Source: Paenalcaligenes sp052103955
GTDB lineage: Bacteria; Pseudomonadota; Gammaproteobacteria; Burkholderiales; Burkholderiaceae_B
Reading direction: 5' to 3'
Length of the DNA: 64,000 nucleotides
Assembly: GCA_052103955.1 (NCBI GenBank)
Contig: JBQELO010000015.1
Location: 25,673-89,672 of the forward strand
Numbering within the stretch: position 1 is the stretch's first letter; each line of letters opens with the position of its first letter. The notes beneath the pieces are model-generated. The model was not told the DNA's origin. It made no database searches and saw only the letters and a list, made by a program, of their open reading frames with translations. Below are positions 16,731-24,939 of this stretch, piece after piece. The position numbers and the translations under genes were made by a program.

Positions 16731-17705
16731 ATGAAAGCGATAGAAATCTCTCAACCGGGTGGCCCCGATGTATTGTGCTGGGTGGATAGGCCTGTGCCTG
16801 AACCTGCTGCGGGGCAACTGTTGCTGCGTGTTATTGCAGCAGGGGTGAATAGGCCGGACGTCATGCAGCGAAAAGGCATGTATCCTGCGCCACCTGGAGC
16901 ATCAGATATCCCTGGGTTGGAAGTGTCTGGTGAAATTGTGGGTGGAGATATTTCTAACAGTGCTTATGCTTTGGGCGATAAGGTGTGTGCCTTATTGTCG
17001 GGCGGTGGTTATGCGCAATATTGCGTGGTAAATGCTGAGCACTGTCTACCTATTCCTGATGGCATGGATCCCGTTCACGCGGCGGGCATTCCTGAAACGG
17101 CTTTTACGGTTTGGAGCAATATCTTTAATCGTGGTGCCCTCGCTCGGGGTGAGTCTTTGCTGGTGCATGGTGGTGCGAGCGGTATAGGGACTATGGCTAT
17201 ACAGTTGGCTGTGGCTAGGGGGCATCAGGTGTTTGCGACGGCAGGCAGTGATGAACGTGTTGCTATTATTAATGCGTTGGGTGCTACGGGCATTAATTAC
17301 AAAACTCAGCTTTTTGAGGATGTGGTGCGTGAAGCAACCGGTGGTCGCGGTGTGGATGTCGTTTTGGACATGGTGGCGGGCGACTATATTAATAGAGACA
17401 TCCGATGTTTGGCGGATGATGGCCGCATAGTTGTGATTGCGTTGCAGGGCGCGCCTAAAGGGGAAGTGAATTTTGCGCAAATGATGTTGCGTAGATTGAC
17501 GCTTACTGGTTCCACGTTGCGTGCTCGCGATGCGGTCTTTAAGGCAGCGCTGTCTGCTCAGGTGCGCGAAAATGTGTGGCCGTTGCTGGAAAACGGATCT
17601 GTACAAGTTAAGGTGCATGCTATTTTTGATATGGCTGATGCAGCCAAAGCGCACGCTATGATGGATGCCGGCGAGCAGGTGGGGAAAATCATTCTGCGCG
17701 CGTAA
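16731..17705 (+). CDS. NAD(P)H quinone oxidoreductase (zeta-crystallin/PIG3-like MDR)
   Basis: A 324-aa zinc-free medium-chain dehydrogenase/reductase. I start it at ATG 16731 rather than in the tRNA-overlapping upstream extension: it gives the family N-terminus (MKAIEISQPGGPDVLCW), with AAGGAT upstream. Seen: VNRPDVMQRKGMYPAPPGAS, PGLEVSGEIVG, and the NAD(P)H-binding VHGGASGIGTMAIQLA. The zinc-binding cysteine cluster of alcohol dehydrogenases is absent. The best match by eye is the TP53I3/PIG3-like quinone oxidoreductase group. It lies upstream of tpiA with a 136-base gap. Confidence 0.88.
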   Translation: MKAIEISQPGGPDVLCWVDRPVPEPAAGQLLLRVIAAGVNRPDVMQRKGMYPAPPGASDIPGLEVSGEIVGGDISNSAYALGDKVCALLSGGGYAQYCVVNAEHCLPIPDGMDPVHAAGIPETAFTVWSNIFNRGALARGESLLVHGGASGIGTMAIQLAVARGHQVFATAGSDERVAIINALGATGINYKTQLFEDVVREATGGRGVDVVLDMVAGDYINRDIRCLADDGRIVVIALQGAPKGEVNFAQMMLRRLTLTGSTLRARDAVFKAALSAQVRENVWPLLENGSVQVKVHAIFDMADAAKAHAMMDAGEQVGKIILRA

Positions 17706-17841
17706 AAGCATGTTTGCTGGGTGTGAATTAATATCTCGGTGCGAAAAGCGCACAATTATGAAGCGTAAATCCAGCCAACACGCTACAATTATCGGTTGTT
17801 TTATTTGTGATGGCCTTTAGGCCTTCAGGTATTAGGGGTCA

Positions 17842-18585
17842 ATGACAAGTACAACTCGCTCTCCTCTTATTATTGGTAACTGGAAAATGAATGCGTCGCT
17901 GGGTAGCAGTGTAGTATTGCTGCAAGCATTGGCGCATTACAAAGCCAGTCAGGCCTGTGAGCTGGCTGTTTGTGTACCATTTCCATATTTGGCTCAAACG
18001 CAAGAAGTGCTTGCTGGTTCGTCGGTGTCTTGGGGAGCCCAGGATGTTAGCGATCAGTCTCAAGGTGCGTACACTGGTGAGGTTTCTGCGGCGATGTTGC
18101 AAGATTTCGCCTGTAAGTGGGTGCTGGTAGGGCATTCCGAGCGCAGGCAACGCCATGCTGAATCAGATCAGTTGGTTGCAGATAAAGCGGTGCGTGCTTT
18201 GGCTTGTGGTATCACTCCTGTGTTTTGTGTGGGCGAAAGCGATGCCGAGCACGAAGCGGGTGAAGCGCATGACGTGGTTTTGCGACAGTTGCGGCCTTTG
18301 TTGGATTTGGGTGCGGATGTTGTGAAGCAAGTTGTTGTGGCTTACGAGCCGGTTTGGGCTATAGGTACTGGTAAAAGTGCGACGCCCGAACAGGCGCAAG
18401 CGGTACATGCCTTTATACGAGAGTGTTTGAAGCAAAGCGGTGCGGCCGAAGTACGCGTACTATACGGTGGTAGCGTGAATGCAGCGAATGCAAAGAGTTT
18501 ATTTGCCATGCCAGATATAGACGGGGCATTGGTGGGTGGTGCGGCACTTAAGGCCGAAGAATTTTTAGCGATAGCGGCGATATAA
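17842..18585 (+). CDS. tpiA: Triosephosphate isomerase
   Basis: A 247-aa TIM-barrel enzyme interconverting dihydroxyacetone phosphate and glyceraldehyde 3-phosphate. Seen: GNWKMN with the catalytic Asn/Lys near residue 13, the VLVGHSERR catalytic His region, catalytic Glu in VVAYEPVWAIGTGK with its mobile loop, and the phosphate-binding LYGGSVNAAN. The length is normal. secG starts 16 bases after its stop, so the two are likely co-transcribed. Confidence 0.97.
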   Translation: MTSTTRSPLIIGNWKMNASLGSSVVLLQALAHYKASQACELAVCVPFPYLAQTQEVLAGSSVSWGAQDVSDQSQGAYTGEVSAAMLQDFACKWVLVGHSERRQRHAESDQLVADKAVRALACGITPVFCVGESDAEHEAGEAHDVVLRQLRPLLDLGADVVKQVVVAYEPVWAIGTGKSATPEQAQAVHAFIRECLKQSGAAEVRVLYGGSVNAANAKSLFAMPDIDGALVGGAALKAEEFLAIAAI

Positions 18586-18601
18586 GCCACGGAGTGATCA
18601 C

Positions 18602-19078
18602 ATGGAATGGATTCAACCAGTCTTGCAGGCAGTGCAGGTATTGTCTTCACTGACTATTATTGGTTTGGTGTTGTTGCAACAAGGTAAAGGCGCAGACATG
18701 GGCTCTGCCTTTGGTAGTGGTTCTGCTGGTAGCGTGTTTGGCGCTGCGGGTGCGGCTAACTTCTTGTCGCGTACAACTAAATATGCGGCTATCGTGTTTT
18801 TTGTTTCTACAGCCGGTTTGGCGTGGGTGGTATACAAACCATCAGCTAAAGCGGAAATCGAATCCGGTGTGATGCAGGGCTTTGAGTCCATCATTCCTGG
18901 TATGTCTGCTCCAGCGCCTACTGCTCCAGCGGCACCTGATGTAAGCGTGCCGGTAATTCCAGCAACGCCAGCTCAGGCAGCAAGCGTACCGCAAGCAGTT
19001 GAACCTACGGCTGAAGAAAATGTAGAGCCAGCAGTGGTTGTGCCTGCTGAAGAAGTAAAAGAGCCTGCCGCAGAGTAA
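18602..19078 (+). CDS. secG: Protein-export membrane protein SecG with long acidic Pro/Ala tail
   Basis: A 158-aa SecG, the non-essential subunit of the SecYEG translocon. The core (residues 1-80) has two membrane helices flanking LLQQGKGADMGSAFGSGSAG, the conserved SecG loop. The remainder is a Pro/Ala/Val/Glu-rich tail of about 75 residues (starting SAPAPTAPAAPDVSV) with many acidic residues. SecG is usually 75-120 residues; longer tails are seen in betaproteobacteria. A terminator and a tRNA-Leu follow. Confidence 0.93.
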   Translation: MEWIQPVLQAVQVLSSLTIIGLVLLQQGKGADMGSAFGSGSAGSVFGAAGAANFLSRTTKYAAIVFFVSTAGLAWVVYKPSAKAEIESGVMQGFESIIPGMSAPAPTAPAAPDVSVPVIPATPAQAASVPQAVEPTAEENVEPAVVVPAEEVKEPAAE

Positions 19079-19099
19079 TTGCCTGTATCTGCTCTCTAT

Positions 19100-19130
19100 A
19101 AAAGACCGATCATTGATCGGTCTTTTTGTT
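19100..19130 (+). terminator. Intrinsic terminator after secG
   Basis: AAGACCGAT, loop CATTG and ATCGGTCTT, followed by a T-rich tract. It ends the tpiA-secG transcript ahead of the tRNA promoter. Confidence 0.88.
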
Positions 19131-19166
19131 TACGGGGGAATAGATGTATTTATGGTGCAAAAGTAC

Positions 19167-19194
19167 TTGTGCCCGTGGGGGATCGTGCTAGAAT
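19167..19194 (+). promoter_or_regulatory. Candidate promoter for tRNA-Leu(GAG)
   Basis: TTGTGC (19167-19172) and TAGAAT (19189-19194) with a 16-base spacer, about 17 bases before the mature tRNA 5' end. Confidence 0.6.
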
Positions 19195-19210
19195 AACGAT
19201 CTTTCTACAA

Positions 19211-19295
19211 GTCGATGTGGTGGAATTGGTAGACACGCTATCTTGAGGGGGTAGTGGCGCAAGCTGTGCGAGTTCGAGTCTCGCCATCGACACCA
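19211..19295 (+). tRNA. tRNA-Leu(GAG)
   Basis: An 85-nt class II tRNA: acceptor GTCGATG/CATCGAC, A discriminator and encoded CCA. Anticodon stem CTATC/GGTAG with loop TTGAGGG gives anticodon GAG (19245-19247). The TGGTAGACACGC D-arm is typical of leucine tRNAs. A tRNA-Leu at the secG-nuoA junction is common in proteobacteria; here a porin gene lies between it and nuoA. Confidence 0.96.
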
Positions 19296-19306
19296 AAACA
19301 TTTAAG

Positions 19307-19328
19307 CCGGGGTTAGCCCGGTTTTTTT
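19307..19328 (+). terminator. Intrinsic terminator after tRNA-Leu(GAG)
   Basis: CCGGG, loop GTTAG and CCCGG, followed by seven T. Confidence 0.82.
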
Positions 19329-19432
19329 GTGCCTGCTTTCGGGTGATGGCCTCATCTCATGCTCTGGTGTTGCTGGTTTTGTGGCTTCTGGTTGGGCGTT
19401 TGAATAGAAGAAAAAGCAAATTCTTAATTTGT

Positions 19433-19482
19433 TACTTATAGGTAAATCAACTACTTACGGTTAAGTGTTAAATTTTTACTTA
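19433..19482 (+). promoter_or_regulatory. Three TACTTA direct repeats upstream of the porin (possible OmpR sites)
   Basis: TACTTA occurs at 19433, 19452 and 19477 in an AT-rich stretch. The third lies in TTTACTTAAATTTGTTGATA, which resembles the TTTACTTTTGGTTACATATT-type OmpR sites of E. coli porin promoters. A linked OmpR/EnvZ pair lies at 43812-45952. Binding is inferred. The rest of the 19329-19740 gap holds no gene. Confidence 0.4.
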
Positions 19483-19643
19483 AATTTGTTGATACCTAAA
19501 AGAGCAATATTGGTGGGTTGGTGCAAACCCTGTTTTGTTGTGTGAAAGTGACGTTTTTGTCGTGTATAGGCTACAGAAAAGCCACTTTATGCAAGGTAAT
19601 CGCATCAAACAATAGTCAACGGGACGGAATTTTGATGCAATAG

Positions 19644-19672
19644 CTCTAACTTCCCATTGCGGAGTTAGAAAG
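19644..19672 (+). promoter_or_regulatory. Hairpin in the porin 5' leader
   Basis: CTAAC-(T)TCC pairs with GGA-GTTAG around a CATTGC loop, roughly 70-95 bases before the porin ATG. Stable 5' hairpins prolong porin mRNA life in E. coli ompA; the same role is plausible here. Confidence 0.45.
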
Positions 19673-19740
19673 AGCAGTAGCACCTACATGTTGTGAGTGG
19701 CTGCTCTGATTTACTCAAAAAATCCACGGAGATTTCATAC

Positions 19741-20892
19741 ATGAAAAAGACTCTGCTCGCTGCTGCTTTGATGGCCGGTTTCGCTGGCGTTGCTCAGGCA
19801 GAAACTTCCGTAACTCTGTACGGTATCGTTGATACAGGCTTGGGTTACACACAGTTCAAAAACAAAGACACAGACGTTAAAGCAACTCGCACAGGTTTCT
19901 ACGACGGCGTTCAGTCTGGTAACCGTTGGGGTCTGCGCGGTAGCGAAGATCTAGGCGATGGTCTGCGTGCTGTTTTCACATTGGAAAGCGGTTTCCGTCT
20001 GAGCAATGGTGATTTGGCTCAAGGCGAGAACAAACTGTTCGGTCGTGAAGCAACTCTGGGTCTGGCTGGCGACAGCTGGGGTTCCTTGGTTTTCGGTCGT
20101 CAAACTAACGTAGCTTCCCGCTACATTGGTGACATCGCTAGCCCATTTGGCGATTCCATGGAATTGGCTGCAATCGGTAAAACATTTACCTCCGCAGCAA
20201 CTGTTCGCGCTGACAACACAGTTGTATACGCAACACCTAACTTCAACGGCTTCGACTTCGCTGTTGGTTACTCCTTCAACGTTGGCGGCGCTCAAGGTTG
20301 GAATGTTAAGGATTACAAAGACCCAGTTACTGGTCTAGCGGTAGATAATCCTAAAGATCAGAACAAAAAACTGGTAACAACAGGTCTGCGTTACGCTAAC
20401 GGCCCTATCGCTGTTGCTGTGTCCTACGACAACCTGAAAGCTTCTGCATGGGATAAATCCATTCAGGCTTGGAACTTGGCCGGTAGCTACGACTTTGAAG
20501 TTGTAAAACTGCACATGGCTTGGGGTCAAGAGCGTAACGGTACATTGGCTACACGTGGCTACGGTGATACAAACGTTGTAATGGGCATGGGCTTTACTGG
20601 TGCAACTGAACAGAAAGACTACAAAACCAACAACTTTGCAGTTGGTGTAAGTGCTCCTGTTGGTGCTGCTGGTAAAGTAATGGCTGGCTGGGCAATGTCC
20701 CGCGTTAGCGATAACAACTGGTACGAGCAATACAAGGGCGAGAAAAAATCTCAAAACTTGTTTAGCTTGGGCTACACATACAACCTGTCCAAACGTACTA
20801 ACGTTTACGCAGTTGGTACATACGGTACTGGCTACGCATTCCAAGACGTACGTGCTACACAGGCTATCGTAGGTCTGCGTCACCGCTTCTAA
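19741..20892 (+). CDS. Gram-negative general porin (trimeric, betaproteobacterial type)
   Basis: A 383-aa outer-membrane 16-strand porin. The start at 19741 gives a signal peptide MKKTLLAAALMAGFAGVAQA cleaved before ETSVTLYG; an ACGGAG ribosome site precedes it. Seen: VTLYGIVDTGLGYT, the first strand of Burkholderiales porins, NRWGLRGSEDLGDGLRAVF, LFGREATLGLAG with the VFGRQ turn, and the C-terminal GLRHRF ending in Phe, the BAM recognition signal. It allows diffusion of small hydrophilic solutes. Codon bias is strong, indicating high expression. It is monocistronic, between two terminators. Confidence 0.95.
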   Translation: MKKTLLAAALMAGFAGVAQAETSVTLYGIVDTGLGYTQFKNKDTDVKATRTGFYDGVQSGNRWGLRGSEDLGDGLRAVFTLESGFRLSNGDLAQGENKLFGREATLGLAGDSWGSLVFGRQTNVASRYIGDIASPFGDSMELAAIGKTFTSAATVRADNTVVYATPNFNGFDFAVGYSFNVGGAQGWNVKDYKDPVTGLAVDNPKDQNKKLVTTGLRYANGPIAVAVSYDNLKASAWDKSIQAWNLAGSYDFEVVKLHMAWGQERNGTLATRGYGDTNVVMGMGFTGATEQKDYKTNNFAVGVSAPVGAAGKVMAGWAMSRVSDNNWYEQYKGEKKSQNLFSLGYTYNLSKRTNVYAVGTYGTGYAFQDVRATQAIVGLRHRF

Positions 20893-20964
20893 TCATGTCG
20901 CATGGCATAGCCATGTATCATGATGGCCTGCTTAGTCAGGCCGATGCGAAATGCTTAGGCATGG

Positions 20965-20993
20965 AAAAGCCACTCTTCGGAGTGGCTTTTTTT
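20965..20993 (+). terminator. Intrinsic terminator after the porin
   Basis: AAAAGCCACTC, TTCG tetraloop and GAGTGGCTTTT followed by further T. An 11-bp perfect stem with the extra-stable UUCG loop. Confidence 0.93.
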
Positions 20994-21482
20994 ATGCTCA
21001 GAATATATGCAGCTTTGTTTTTGATGATGTGTTGGTATGTTGCTTTGTGATGATGGGGCGTATTGAGTATTGGTGAGTGCGAGTACGAGTATCAGTATGG
21101 GAGCTAGACGTTATTGCGTTAGTGTGTGGTCGAGGGTGGGGTTTTCATAGGTGGTTATGTGTTGCGTGCCGCAGGCTTTAGTGTTTCTTTGTCCTGAGGT
21201 GGCAAGTTATTAGGTGGGCATTGTTGTTCCGCGTGGCATCTTGTGGCTAACGGCTTTCGAGTTATGGTTATGTGTGGGGCGTGATTTAGGTTGATGCTGG
21301 CTTCCGGTTAAGAGCTTGTTTGGGCTGTTGTGGTGTGATCTGTTGGGGTGCTGGTGTGGTATTGGTTGCGGTGAAAACGCTGTGTTTCCGCACATTTCTT
21401 TAAGCTAAAAGTCAGCTGACACCTTTTGTAATGAATTAATGCTAGGTGTGGCAACGTAGTTGTAATATTGGTACAGAGCGCT
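20994..21482. other. G/T-rich intergenic stretch without recognisable genes
   Basis: About 490 bases whose plus strand is strikingly rich in G and T and poor in C, with micro-repeats such as GAGTATT, GAGTGC, GAGTAC and GAGTATC around 21064-21100. The only open frame of note, a 61-residue minus-strand one at 21210-21395, is His/Pro/Ser/Asn-rich, as expected from this skew, and has no ribosome site. I see no gene. Confidence 0.5.
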
Positions 21483-21511
21483 AAAAGGCAGTGCTGATAA
21501 GCCTTTTTTTT
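21483..21511 (+). terminator. Orphan intrinsic terminator upstream of nuoA (possible sRNA 3' end)
   Basis: AAAAGGC and GCCTTTT enclose an 11-base loop and are followed by T residues to 21511. The previous plus-strand gene already ends at the strong terminator at 20965-20993, so this one should end a different, short transcript starting somewhere in 21400-21470, or stop read-through before nuoA. Confidence 0.6.
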
Positions 21512-21580
21512 AGAAAAAAGCGTCTGGCTGGTCTAATTTGAGTTGGGCTAAGGGTTATAGCCTCAAAGAGCAGATGAAAA

Positions 21581-21589
21581 TGCTACAAT
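21581..21589 (+). promoter_or_regulatory. Candidate extended -10 promoter for the nuo operon
   Basis: TGCTACAAT is an extended -10 element (TGN plus TACAAT) 35 bases before the nuoA ATG and downstream of the orphan terminator. The -35 region is poor. Confidence 0.4.
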
Positions 21590-21623
21590 CCAAGGGTTTA
21601 CTTACTGTGAATGGGTGTGTTGC

Positions 21624-21983
21624 ATGAATCTGCAGAATTATTTCCCCATCTTGCTATTTGTCCTTGTTGCGACGGGTATTGGTGGGGCTTTGTTAGCGGC
21701 TGGTCGTATCTTGGGGCCACATCGTCCTTACGATGAAAAGCTATCACCATACGAGTGCGGTTTTGAAGCCTTTGGCGACTCCCGCATGAAAGTGGATATT
21801 CGCTATTACCTGATCGCCATTTTGTTCATTATGTTTGATCTGGAAATTGCTTTCCTGTTCCCGTGGGCAGTTGCCAACGGCGTGATTGGGATGGTGGGTT
21901 TCTGGTCTGTTCTAGTTTTCCTAGGCATTTTGACAGTGGGCTTTTTGTACGAATGGAAAAAAGGCGCCCTGGATTGGGAATAA
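21624..21983 (+). CDS. nuoA: NADH-quinone oxidoreductase subunit A
   Basis: A 119-aa membrane subunit of respiratory complex I with three helices. I start it at ATG 21624, three codons inside the longest frame, which gives the normal MNLQNYFPILLF N-terminus. Seen: LSPYECGFEAFGD, the conserved quinone-site loop with Cys, and YLIAILFIMFDLEIAFLFPW. First of 14 nuo genes all in the same direction. Confidence 0.95.
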   Translation: MNLQNYFPILLFVLVATGIGGALLAAGRILGPHRPYDEKLSPYECGFEAFGDSRMKVDIRYYLIAILFIMFDLEIAFLFPWAVANGVIGMVGFWSVLVFLGILTVGFLYEWKKGALDWE

Positions 21984-22033
21984 GCATACTGCGCATACCC
22001 ACTAGGGTAGGCGTCTGCTAAAGGCAAAAGACT

Positions 22034-22510
22034 ATGGCTATAGACGGCATTTTGAAAGAAGGCTTTATTACTACCAGTGCAGACAAGTTGCTGAACTGGG
22101 CAAAAACAGGTTCCATGTGGCCGATGACATTCGGGCTGGCCTGTTGCGCGGTAGAGATGATGCATGCGGGTGCTGCCCGTTATGACTTGGACCAATTTGG
22201 TATCATTTTCCGCCCAAGCCCACGTCAGTCAGACTTGATGATTGTGGCTGGTACTTTGTGCAACAAAATGGCGCCTGCCTTGCGCAAAGTGTATGACCAG
22301 ATGGCTGAGCCACGTTGGGTGGTTTCCATGGGCTCCTGTGCCAACGGTGGTGGCTACTATCACTACTCCTACTCGGTTGTGCGTGGTTGTGATCGCATTG
22401 TTCCGGTGGATGTGTATGTGCCGGGCTGTCCGCCTACTGCCGAAGCGCTGGTTTATGGCCTGCTGCAAGTGCAGAATAAAATTCGTTTAACCAATACCAT
22501 CGCGCGTTAA
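22034..22510 (+). CDS. nuoB: NADH-quinone oxidoreductase subunit B
   Basis: A 158-aa peripheral-arm subunit carrying the terminal [4Fe-4S] cluster N2, which passes electrons to quinone. Its cysteine ligands are visible: the adjacent pair in LACCAVEMMHAG, one in SMGSCANGGGYY and one in VPGCPPTAEAL. IIFRPSPRQSDLMIVAGT is conserved. The length is normal. 50 bases separate it from nuoA. Confidence 0.97.
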   Translation: MAIDGILKEGFITTSADKLLNWAKTGSMWPMTFGLACCAVEMMHAGAARYDLDQFGIIFRPSPRQSDLMIVAGTLCNKMAPALRKVYDQMAEPRWVVSMGSCANGGGYYHYSYSVVRGCDRIVPVDVYVPGCPPTAEALVYGLLQVQNKIRLTNTIAR

Positions 22511-22543
22511 GCGTCGGGTCTGTTTTTGCTAGGTACGTACATA

Positions 22544-23155
22544 ATGACACGACTAGAAACGCTACAAAAAAACATTCTCGCCGTATTTGGTGAGGAAGCT
22601 GCGCTGACACTGGATCGCAATGAGCTGACACTGGAAGTGCCAGTTAGCGATTGGGTGCAAACCTGTACTACATTACGTGATCATAAAGATTTTTCGTTTG
22701 AAATCTGTATTGATCTGTGTGGTATGGATTATTCAGCATGGCGTGCTCCCACATACGACTTTGATCCTTCCTTGTTCCCACATCGCTTTGCTGTAGTGAT
22801 TCACTTGTTGTCTGTGAAACATAACTGCCGCATGCGTGTGCGCTGCTTTGTTCCAGGCGATGATTTTCCCGTTCTGCCTACACTGTTCCATGTTTGGCCT
22901 ACAGTGAACTGGTTTGAGCGCGAAGCCTTCGACTTGTACGGCATTGTGTTTGAAGGGCACCCAGACTTGCGTCGAATCCTTACTGATTACGGCTTTATCG
23001 GTCACCCCTTCCGCAAAGATTTCCCTGTCTCTGGCTATGTGGAAATGCGCTACGACGCAGAACAGAAACGGGTCATCTATCAGCCTGTCACTATTGAACC
23101 GCGTGAAATTACGCCACGAGTGGTTCGCGAAGACGATTACGGAGTGGGGCGCTAA
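22544..23155 (+). CDS. nuoC: NADH-quinone oxidoreductase subunit C
   Basis: A 203-aa peripheral-arm subunit (30-kDa family). ATG 22544 is preferred to a TTG 18 bases upstream. Seen: the C-terminal signature ERExxDLYGIVFEGHPDLRR and the FIGHPFRKDFPVSGYVEMRY segment that docks NuoD. It is separate from nuoD, unlike the fused nuoCD of enterics; the two are five bases apart. Confidence 0.95.
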   Translation: MTRLETLQKNILAVFGEEAALTLDRNELTLEVPVSDWVQTCTTLRDHKDFSFEICIDLCGMDYSAWRAPTYDFDPSLFPHRFAVVIHLLSVKHNCRMRVRCFVPGDDFPVLPTLFHVWPTVNWFEREAFDLYGIVFEGHPDLRRILTDYGFIGHPFRKDFPVSGYVEMRYDAEQKRVIYQPVTIEPREITPRVVREDDYGVGR

Positions 23156-23160
23156 GTACC

Positions 23161-24414
23161 ATGGCAGAAATTCAGAATTACACGCTAAACTTTGGTCCTC
23201 AACACCCGGCTGCACACGGTGTGCTGCGTTTGGTGCTTGAATTGGACGGCGAAGTTATTCAACGCGCTGACCCCCATATTGGTTTGTTGCACCGCGCGAC
23301 AGAAAAACTGGCCGAACACCGTACGTTCTTGCAAGCGTTGCCTTACATGGATCGCTTGGACTATGTATCCATGATGGTGAACGAGCACGCATACTGTTTG
23401 GCAGTAGAGCGTCTAGTAGGGGTTGAAGTTCCTCTACGTGCTCAGTACATCCGCGTGATGTTCGACGAAATTACTCGTATCCTGAATCACCTGATGTCCG
23501 TGGGTTCACACGCGCTGGACGTGGGTGCGATGGCGGTGTTCTTGTACGCTTTCCGCGAACGAGAAGACCTAATGGATGCATACGAAGCTGTATCGGGTGC
23601 ACGTCTGCACGCTGCATACTACCGCCCAGGTGGTGTGTACCGCGACTTGCCAGATAGCATGGCTTTGTACCAAGGTAATAAATACCGCAGCGAAAAAGAA
23701 CTGAAAGCCATGAACGAAGCACGTTCTGGCTCGCTGCTGGATTTCTTGGAAGACTTTACAGACCGCTTCCCTGCTTGCGTAGACGAATACGACACGTTGC
23801 TGACAGATAACCGTATCTGGAAACAGCGTTTGGTAGACGTAGGTATTGTGACGCCTGAACGTGCTAAAGCACTGGGCTTTACGGGTCCTATGCTGCGTGG
23901 TTCAGGTGTGGAGTGGGATACACGTAAAACCCAACCTTACGAAGTCTACGATCGCATGGAATTTGATATTCCTGTAGGCACTAACGGTGACTGTTATGAC
24001 CGTTACTTGGTACGTATGGCTGAGATGCGTGAAAGTAACCGTATCATTCGCCAATGTATACAGTGGTTGCGTAACAACCCAGGTCCAGTGATCACCGACA
24101 ATCATAAAGTGGCACCTCCTTCACGCGAACGCATGAAGACAGGTATGGAAGATCTGATTCACCACTTTAAATTGTTCTCCGAAGGTATGCACGTTCCATC
24201 AGGCGAGGTTTACGCTGGTGTAGAGCATCCTAAGGGTGAATTCGGTATTTATCTGGTGTCAGATGGTGGTAACAAGCCTTACCGTATGAAGATTCGTGCA
24301 CCTGGTTTTGTGCACTTGCAATCGCTGGACGAAATGTCCCGTGGCCACATGATTGCTGACGCTGTCACGATCATTGGTACACAGGATATCGTGTTCGGCG
24401 AGATCGACCGTTAA
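23161..24414 (+). CDS. nuoD: NADH-quinone oxidoreductase subunit D
   Basis: A 417-aa 49-kDa subunit lining the quinone pocket together with NuoB. Seen: NFGPQHPAAHGVLRLVLELD with the quinone-binding His pair near the N-terminus, HIGLLHRATEKLAE, and the C-terminal DIVFGEIDR. The length is standard. Confidence 0.97.
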   Translation: MAEIQNYTLNFGPQHPAAHGVLRLVLELDGEVIQRADPHIGLLHRATEKLAEHRTFLQALPYMDRLDYVSMMVNEHAYCLAVERLVGVEVPLRAQYIRVMFDEITRILNHLMSVGSHALDVGAMAVFLYAFREREDLMDAYEAVSGARLHAAYYRPGGVYRDLPDSMALYQGNKYRSEKELKAMNEARSGSLLDFLEDFTDRFPACVDEYDTLLTDNRIWKQRLVDVGIVTPERAKALGFTGPMLRGSGVEWDTRKTQPYEVYDRMEFDIPVGTNGDCYDRYLVRMAEMRESNRIIRQCIQWLRNNPGPVITDNHKVAPPSRERMKTGMEDLIHHFKLFSEGMHVPSGEVYAGVEHPKGEFGIYLVSDGGNKPYRMKIRAPGFVHLQSLDEMSRGHMIADAVTIIGTQDIVFGEIDR

Positions 24415-24444
24415 GGCATCACCATGGAAGAACGGAATCAAACT

Positions 24445-24939
24445 ATGCTGCTTTCCGAAAAAGCTTATCAAAGCATCGACAAGGAACTGTTGAAGTTCCC
24501 CGATGATCAAAAACGCTCAGCCATTATGGCCTCCTTGGCGATTGCCCAGCAGGAATTGGGTTGGGTGTCTACAGAAGTAATTGAAGATGTAGCGAACTAT
24601 TTGGGTGTGCCTGCGATTGCGGTGCAGGAAGTAGCTACCTTCTACAACATGTTCCAAACACGTCCAGCTGGTCGTTACACCATCTCTGTATGCACCAACT
24701 TGCCTTGCGCGTTGCGCGATGGTGTGAAGTCGGGTGAGTACCTGAAAGAGAAATTGGGTGTGGAATATGGTGAAACAACTGCTGACGGCATGTTCACCGT
24801 GATCTCTGGAGAATGTATGGGCTCCTGTGGTGACTCACCCGTGATGTTGGTGAATAACCAGCACATGTGTGTACGTATGGAAGCTGAGCGTATAGACGCC
24901 ATGTTGGATGGGCTTAGAAAACAGGGAGAGTCTGCATGA
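24445..24939 (+). CDS. nuoE: NADH-quinone oxidoreductase subunit E
   Basis: A 164-aa subunit of the NADH-oxidising module carrying [2Fe-2S] cluster N1a. Four Cys ligands are seen: CTNLPC, then GECMGSCGDSP. Two starts are possible: ATG 24424 (TAAGG upstream) adds seven residues; ATG 24445 (ACGGAA upstream) matches the usual MLLSEKAYQ start and is preferred, with moderate certainty. It ends in a four-base ATGA overlap with nuoF. Confidence 0.94.
   Translation: MLLSEKAYQSIDKELLKFPDDQKRSAIMASLAIAQQELGWVSTEVIEDVANYLGVPAIAVQEVATFYNMFQTRPAGRYTISVCTNLPCALRDGVKSGEYLKEKLGVEYGETTADGMFTVISGECMGSCGDSPVMLVNNQHMCVRMEAERIDAMLDGLRKQGESA

Noticed and set aside
21210..21395. 61-codon minus-strand frame in the G/T-rich gap
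   Set aside because: The His/Pro/Asn/Ser-rich product is what the strand skew alone would produce; no ribosome site.
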